From NCBI RefSeq assembly GCF_047675955.1, contig NC_132925.1:72483622-72547621 (forward strand): DNA of 64,000 nt. Reading direction: 5' to 3'. The notes under the pieces were generated by a model. The model did not search any database and was not told where the DNA came from. It worked only from the letters and a program-made list of their open reading frames with translations. The position numbers were made by a program, and so were the translations under genes. Position 1 is the stretch's first letter; every line of letters starts with the position of its first letter. The stretch is from Chlorocebus sabaeus. Taxonomy: Eukaryota; Chordata; Mammalia; Primates; Cercopithecidae. This document shows positions 59,346 to 64,000 of this stretch, one piece after another.

Positions 59346-59769
59346 GAAATTTCCCATTTCTGCAACTTTATCAAATGTTGTCAGTTGAAGGAAACAAAGC
59401 AACACTAAACTTTTCAATAAGGGAAGTAAATTGTTTCCATTGCTCATATTTACATAAACTGTTATTGAGTTTCCAAACACGTGCAGCCCTCCTCCACTGG
59501 CATTCACTTTACTATCACCAGAGTATCCACAGTATGGGACCACATGCCACAGTCATGAAAAAACTGAGAAATTTGACCACTGCTAATAAAAGTAGTCATT
59601 GGGATTGTTCCTTATCTTCTCTAGACAAATGTAATGTGCTCCCCTTCTCAGTTATTCTCAGGTCTTCTAAGATTAGGCAGTTTTATGACACTCTTCCTAC
59701 TCATTGTGTATTCACTCCACTGAACTGGGTGGATTATCTTTGAGAATTATTTTTCAGTGTTTTGACTTC
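59346..59769. other. Unassigned stretch
   Basis: A 122-codon plus-strand frame (59375-59743) has no recognisable domain; it looks like chance. Confidence 0.4.
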
Positions 59770-60110
59770 CACTCATCCCTTTGTATTCAGCCTAGGCTAG
59801 ATTATGTTGCAGTGACATTCCAAAAGTCTTGGATCAAAACCTCCATGTTGTGCTTCATGTCCATCAAAGGTATTCTCAGCAATCCAATCTGGTGGCGGCT
59901 GGACCATCAGGAACATCACTGCTGGCTTGCTAGGACCAGGAAAACAGAAACGTGAGTATGGGCCAGTGGGTCCTAAATTTCTCAGTCCACAACTGACACG
60001 TTTCTTAGGTCATATCAAGTCTCTTGACCATATCAAATGTGAAAGGGGCAAGGAAATACAATCCCAACATGTACCTAAAGGAAGAGACAAGACATGTCAG
60101 TGAATAGCCC
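59770..60110 (-). mobile_element. Possible old LTR fragment, antisense
   Basis: 'gattatgttgcagtgacatt' and the distal 'catatcaaatgtgaaagggg', 'aatacaatcccaacatgtac' resemble the antisense style of old ERVL/MLT LTRs. Confidence 0.35.
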
Positions 60111-60616
60111 TAATGATAACCACAATCTTACATCTGGGGAGTCCTGAGACACCCAGGCTATGATTGATAATTACCATATAACAGCTATTAAGGGGTTCTG
60201 TGTGGGTCTTTCCAATTTTTGAGGAATTGGTAGTAACCCTTACCTGCGATCAAAACATACCCTGTTACTCTCACATTCAGCCATATGACTCTCACCTATT
60301 ATGGGATTTGCTGAGAAATGCCAGTTTAATGGAACTGCACTTGACCATATCCTCTCTTCTCTTTGGGGAGTGGGGATAAGGTGAGATGGGACTCATTTTG
60401 TTTCCCTTCCTAGGGGGGGGAGGGAGGTGTGGATGAGAAAATCACTTTAGAAAGCTTAGTGGATTTTCGGGAAAGAAAGACAACCATCATCCTTCACCAC
60501 TTGCTTGTTCACTGAGCAGTCAGACTTGCTGCCTACTTTTGAGTTCCCAATGTGGGGGAAAAGGCATTGCTGAATAGATTGGTGGTATGACCCTAAAATG
60601 GATCCAATCCATGCCC
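60111..60616. other. Unassigned stretch
   Basis: Includes a G-rich tract (G8 at 60413-60420, then AGGGAGG). No family recognised. Confidence 0.4.
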
Positions 60617-60800
60617 ATAGTGAAATAGCCTTGTCGTCTGGACTAACACCCGAGATTCATTGTCTCATGGCCATGGAGAACAAGGACAAGAACACACAAA
60701 GAGTGAGGTTACGGGCGGTTTAAAGAAAGAGAATAGCTCTCTACTGCAGAGAGGGGTCCTGGAGAAATGAGTTGCTGGATCCATGGTGAAATGCAGGGCG

Positions 60801-60807
60801 TTTTATA
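60801..60807 (-). promoter_or_regulatory. TATA box of the ERV1 LTR
   Basis: Minus-strand TATAAAA in GC-richer flanks ('gggcgttttatag' on plus). A start site about 28 bp downstream, near 60772, would be expected (inference). Confidence 0.5.
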
Positions 60808-60875
60808 GATGAGCTGGTGGGGAGGCAGTCTCTGATTTACATAGGGTGCGAAAAACTGGTTGGACCAGGTGTGTC

Positions 60876-60883
60876 ATTTGCAT
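60876..60883 (-). promoter_or_regulatory. POU octamer ATGCAAAT in the ERV1 LTR
   Basis: Exact octamer 68 bp upstream of the TATA box on the minus strand. A one-mismatch copy (ATGTAAAT, 60833-60840) lies between them. Confidence 0.45.
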
Positions 60884-61249
60884 AGGGCACAAATCTCTGT
60901 GTGCCCCCACCCCGTCTTTTATTATGCAGGCAGGTTCTCTGTCTGAACTGTGCCATGTTGTCCATTTGTCTATTACCATACACGTGGTAACGAAAAAAGG
61001 GAAGATGAAGCCTCCATGTTGGACATGCCTGACCACCAGGTAGCCCTTTTCTATTGGTGCAGCTGCTGGCATTCCCCCATGCAAGCATCTAGCTTCCTTA
61101 TTTATGTTTGCAGCTTGATTTTTCAGGCTGTTCTGTTAGAAAAGTAATAATTTGGGGGGCTGCTTTTGGTTAGAAGGGAAATTCCACTGAGGTCTCTTTT
61201 GCCCTCACTATCTGCCCAAATAATTCATTTCTACCTCCTATATCAATAG

Positions 61250-62029
61250 GGCATGAGAACTGGGGTGGAGAGAAAAGATAAGAGTTAGGGCCTCAGGTTT
61301 GTGTGAGACCCACCTAGGTGTGAAGCAAATGGGCTGGAGTCAAGGGTATGTAACTCAGTGCTACCAGCAGGAACATGGGGACAAATCCATTGAAAAGTAA
61401 TTGATACTAGGGAAGATGGTTGGGATGGAACTTCTCACCTGGTTTGTCTTTTTGGGGTCTGCAAAAGCCTACAACAACTCTGTAGACCATGAAATATCAA
61501 CTTTCATAATAAAGAAAAATAAAAGAGCCACCTAGTCAATGTTACACAGGGTAGTTCACACAAGGAAGTGGCCATTACCACCCACAAAAAGAACAGCCAG
61601 TGCATCACAGTGCTGTGATCTAAGGACATAGAACACATTACTTTTTCTCCCTCCCTGTTGAAGGAAGAGGAGGAAGAGTAGGGTTTGGGATAAAAGATGA
61701 GGTGTTGGCATGATACCCCCCTTCCCTCTAAACTACTGGTTCCATAAATCTAGCCTGTGCTGGATAAGGGAAAAGAAAAACAGTTTGGGCTGAGTGTGAA
61801 ATTGAAGATGGGCCACACTAAGACTTGACCAAAACAAGACTGATTTAATAACCAATAATGACTGAAAAGTCATGGGATTGAAATAAGATATATTAAGAGA
61901 GCTTGCTCTATAGTAATAAAGATAAGCTTCAACAACACACTGGTAGCATCAGGTAAAGAAAAATAAAACTCTTCCATTTTATACCTCAGTTGAGATTGTA
62001 ATCAAACAGGCCCCATATAATAATAACTA
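61250..62029. other. Unassigned stretch
   Basis: No family or exon recognised. Confidence 0.4.
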
Positions 62030-62255
62030 ACACTGGTATAGTGCCTTGTAGTTTAAAACTGCTTTTATATCCTTTTCCTCCACTGATCCTTTTAGTAGCC
62101 CTGAGAGGTACACAGGACAAATATTATTATCTCACTCTAGATGACAAAACTAAGGTTTCAAGCAATGAAGAGACTTATTCAAAACTATCTGGTCAGTAAG
62201 TGACTTAACCACTACCCACGTCCAGGTTGCCAGAACTGGCAGAGTACAGATGATG
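62030..62255 (-). mobile_element. MIR SINE, antisense
   Basis: Antisense order: 'gtgccttgtagtttaaaac', 'agccctgagaggtacacagg', 'attattatctcactctag', 'gacaaaactaaggtttc' and 'gacttaaccactaccc'. Confidence 0.8.
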
Positions 62256-62404
62256 CACTGAGTAAACATTAGAATTTAGACAAATCATGGATGTAAAGGA
62301 AATAGTGAATTCAAAGGAAATTTTGCAAATAGATAAAGAATGAAGTAATAAATGACAGTATTTCTCATAATGGGATCTTTGTTCTACATGCATTCAAATC
62401 TTGG

Positions 62405-62565
62405 GTATAAATCTATTAAAAATGCACATTTTAAGGATACACCTCCAGACCTTTTGAATCAGAATTTCAGGGGGCAGAGCATAACATCCTACATTCTTAA
62501 CAGACTCCTCCAGTAATTCTTACTCATTTGAGTGGTTAAGAGTCACTAATGCTAAGCCTTCAAGT
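62405..62565. mobile_element. MER5-type hAT MITE fragment
   Basis: 'aaaatgcacattttaagg', 'cagaccttttgaatcagaat', 'ttcagggggcagagcat' and 'gtggttaagagtcact' follow the MER5 order to its terminus. Confidence 0.65.
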
Positions 62566-62599
62566 TTCTTCAACTCTTTACTTTCTTAGCTCTTCCGGA

Positions 62600-62830
62600 G
62601 AACAGAGAACAGTACTCTAATAATACTTTACAAAAGGTATCTTTTTGAATCTTCGTAACTATCCAAAGAGGTAGATGCTATCATCCTCATTTTACAGTTC
62701 AGAAAAATGAGGCACAGAGATTTAGTTTAAGTCACCCAAAGTCACAAAGCTAGTAGGCGGTTTAGTTAGGATTCAAACCCAGTCCTGTTAGATTCATAAG
62801 CCTACAAGGTTAACTTGTAGACTCTACTAT
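62600..62830 (-). mobile_element. MIR SINE, antisense, nearly complete
   Basis: 'ctttacaaaaggtatctt', 'cctcattttacagttcag', 'aaatgaggcacagagattt', 'agtcacaaagctagtagg' and 'ggattcaaacccagtcctg' are clear antisense MIR blocks. Confidence 0.9.
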
Positions 62831-64000
62831 TTTTGTTCATGTTCTGATTTCTTGTTGCCTGAGTGTTCTAAGTCCATTGAATTTAGTAGAAGGTGTTACT
62901 CTCTTCTGTCTGTAAAAAATCAGACATATGCTATAGTCAGGCAACTTAACTGGTTAGATAACCTCATTTTTCCATTCTACATGAGGCATCAAAAGATTGC
63001 TTTCAAAGGATGCTGTTTAAACACTGATTTAGTGCTTAATAATTTATTAATCTATTAATGTCTCTCTTTTTTTCAATGTTGTTCTCAGAGGAAGCAGCCA
63101 AGTTTTCTCTTAGGGCATGTTTGGTGTGAGGATGTGGAGAATAGGACTGTTAATGGATTGTCCATTTTTCCTTGAGACTGTGCTCTGAGAATGTTAATAT
63201 TAAAATCTGGAGAAGGGGATGGGGCAGGAGGAGATAAAAGAGCCCATTCAGAGCCTTGTCTCACCTTTCTTCTGAAATATCCATTCAGCAAAAGATCCTC
63301 TTAGAGTCATACTTTCTTCCCCACCAAGGCATGACTACCGAATCTTGTCCCTTAGTGTCTGTGCCACTGACTTATCCTTATAACTTTCAATATCCCCTTG
63401 AAGCCATCTTGAAGACTAAAGTCCATCTTTCTGGACTATACAGAGGATCCTTTCCAAGGTACTACAGTAAAAGGTTTAATTTGGGGATCTAGTCGCAGAG
63501 GTGTTAGAAGAGCTGACAGTGAATAGGGAAAGGTAAGCCAACTCAGAGTTTAACAATGGTAAGAGGGTGCTATTACTGCTAGAACTGGGGAACCAAGAGA
63601 AGAGGCACATTATCAGTGCCCAGGAGTTAGGGATGCTTGGAGGGAGATGAAACCTGGGAGGAGGAGCTGGCCCAGGGACCATTTGTCTTGGACTGTCAGG
63701 CAAAAGCTGGAATCCTGGGAGTGTAGCTACTCAATGGGAGCTGGAGCTAAAGGAGAGGCTGTTCAGAGGAAATGAGGAACAGAGAGGAAGTGTATATCCA
63801 GTAGGAGCTGGGAACATGCAGGGAATGCAGCTGCAGACAAGATGCTGCCTGAAAGGCAGAGAGAAGAACAGAAATATCCTGGCTGCTCCTTTCTTTCTGC
63901 CCTGCACTTTTTCAGCATCACCTCCCATTGGCTGAACCTGGTTAGCAGCCAGTTTGCAAAAAGGTCTGGGAATTATGGTTTTTGGAATTTCACTTTCTAT
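62831..64000. other. Unassigned stretch; possible LTR-like end
   Basis: No exon recognised. The segment 63840-63960, with 'cctcccattggctgaacctg' and 'agcagccagtttgcaaa', resembles a common old interspersed repeat with an 'attggctgaacc' core, but I cannot name it. The window ends inside it. Confidence 0.3.

Larger units (their letters stand above)
60617..61249 (-). mobile_element. Solo ERV1-class LTR, antisense, with 4-bp TSD
   Basis: LTR body 60621-61245 (625 bp). On the minus strand it starts 'tgatataggaggtagaaatg' and ends 'caaggctatttca'. The tetramer ATAG flanks it at 60617-60620 and 61246-61249; a 4-bp duplication is the rule for ERV1. On the plus strand the body starts TG and ends CA. 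No gag, pol or env sequence adjoins it. Family name uncertain. Confidence 0.8.

Noticed and set aside
60361..60432. Possible G-quadruplex (G8, GGG, GG)
   Set aside because: The fourth G run has only two G; weaker than the L1 tract and not counted.
60803..61088. 93- and 83-codon minus-strand frames
   Set aside because: Both lie inside the solo ERV1 LTR, which is non-coding.
1..64000. CRISPR arrays, tRNA/rRNA genes, bacterial operons, phage or other prokaryotic systems
   Set aside because: The window is primate nuclear DNA full of Alu, L1 and LTR elements. No regular spacer-repeat array or RNA gene was seen.

Overview
This window is non-coding primate nuclear DNA, most likely human. Alu SINEs (J-like and S-like), an L1PA LINE, a HERV-L type LTR and MaLR (THE1/MST) LTRs place it in a simian primate. 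MIR, L2, MER5, MER20, Tigger-type and L1M copies form the older mammalian layer. Base composition is AT-rich. I see no CpG island, no convincing host exon, no tRNA or rRNA gene and no CRISPR array. The only long open frame that looks like protein is the C-terminal half of a LINE-1 ORF2. Family names come from recognising consensus motifs by eye, not from a search; where only the class is clear, the entry says so.

Layout. 0-6 kb: an L2 fragment, a FLAM monomer, two abutting Tigger-type DNA elements and an old L1 3' end. 6-13.2 kb: a nested LINE-1 stack. An ancient L1 is split by a 5'-truncated L1MB-like copy, and an L1PA insertion with a 16-bp target-site duplication sits at that copy's A-tail; a truncated Alu lies in the 5' part. 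13-17.4 kb: MIR, a MaLR LTR, an antisense Alu and an antisense L2. 17.4-20.5 kb: about 3 kb with no repeat I can recognise. It holds a perfect palindromic steroid-receptor-type element and a POU octamer, and is the best candidate for host regulatory sequence.

20-37 kb: scattered Alus, L2, an ancient L1 piece, MER20, MIRs and long unassigned AT-rich stretches. 37-49.5 kb: a dense layer of L2, MIR, MLT1 and MST/THE1 LTRs. It includes a clear three-level nest (L2, then a MaLR LTR, then a HERV-L LTR) whose 5-bp duplications are still visible. 50-59 kb: a Tigger-type element with TA duplication, a solo MaLR LTR with perfect 5-bp duplication, old MLT1 pieces, and an antisense L1 interrupted by an LTR and by a 5'-truncated Alu. 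60-64 kb: a solo ERV1-class LTR with 4-bp duplication and a promoter-like octamer/TATA arrangement on the minus strand, then MIR and MER5 copies.

No genes here work together as a pathway. The content is an archive of retrotransposition plus a few candidate cis-regulatory sites. I found no previously undescribed biological system; the most testable points are the repeat-poor block at 17.4-20.5 kb, the ERV1 LTR promoter and the dated nests.
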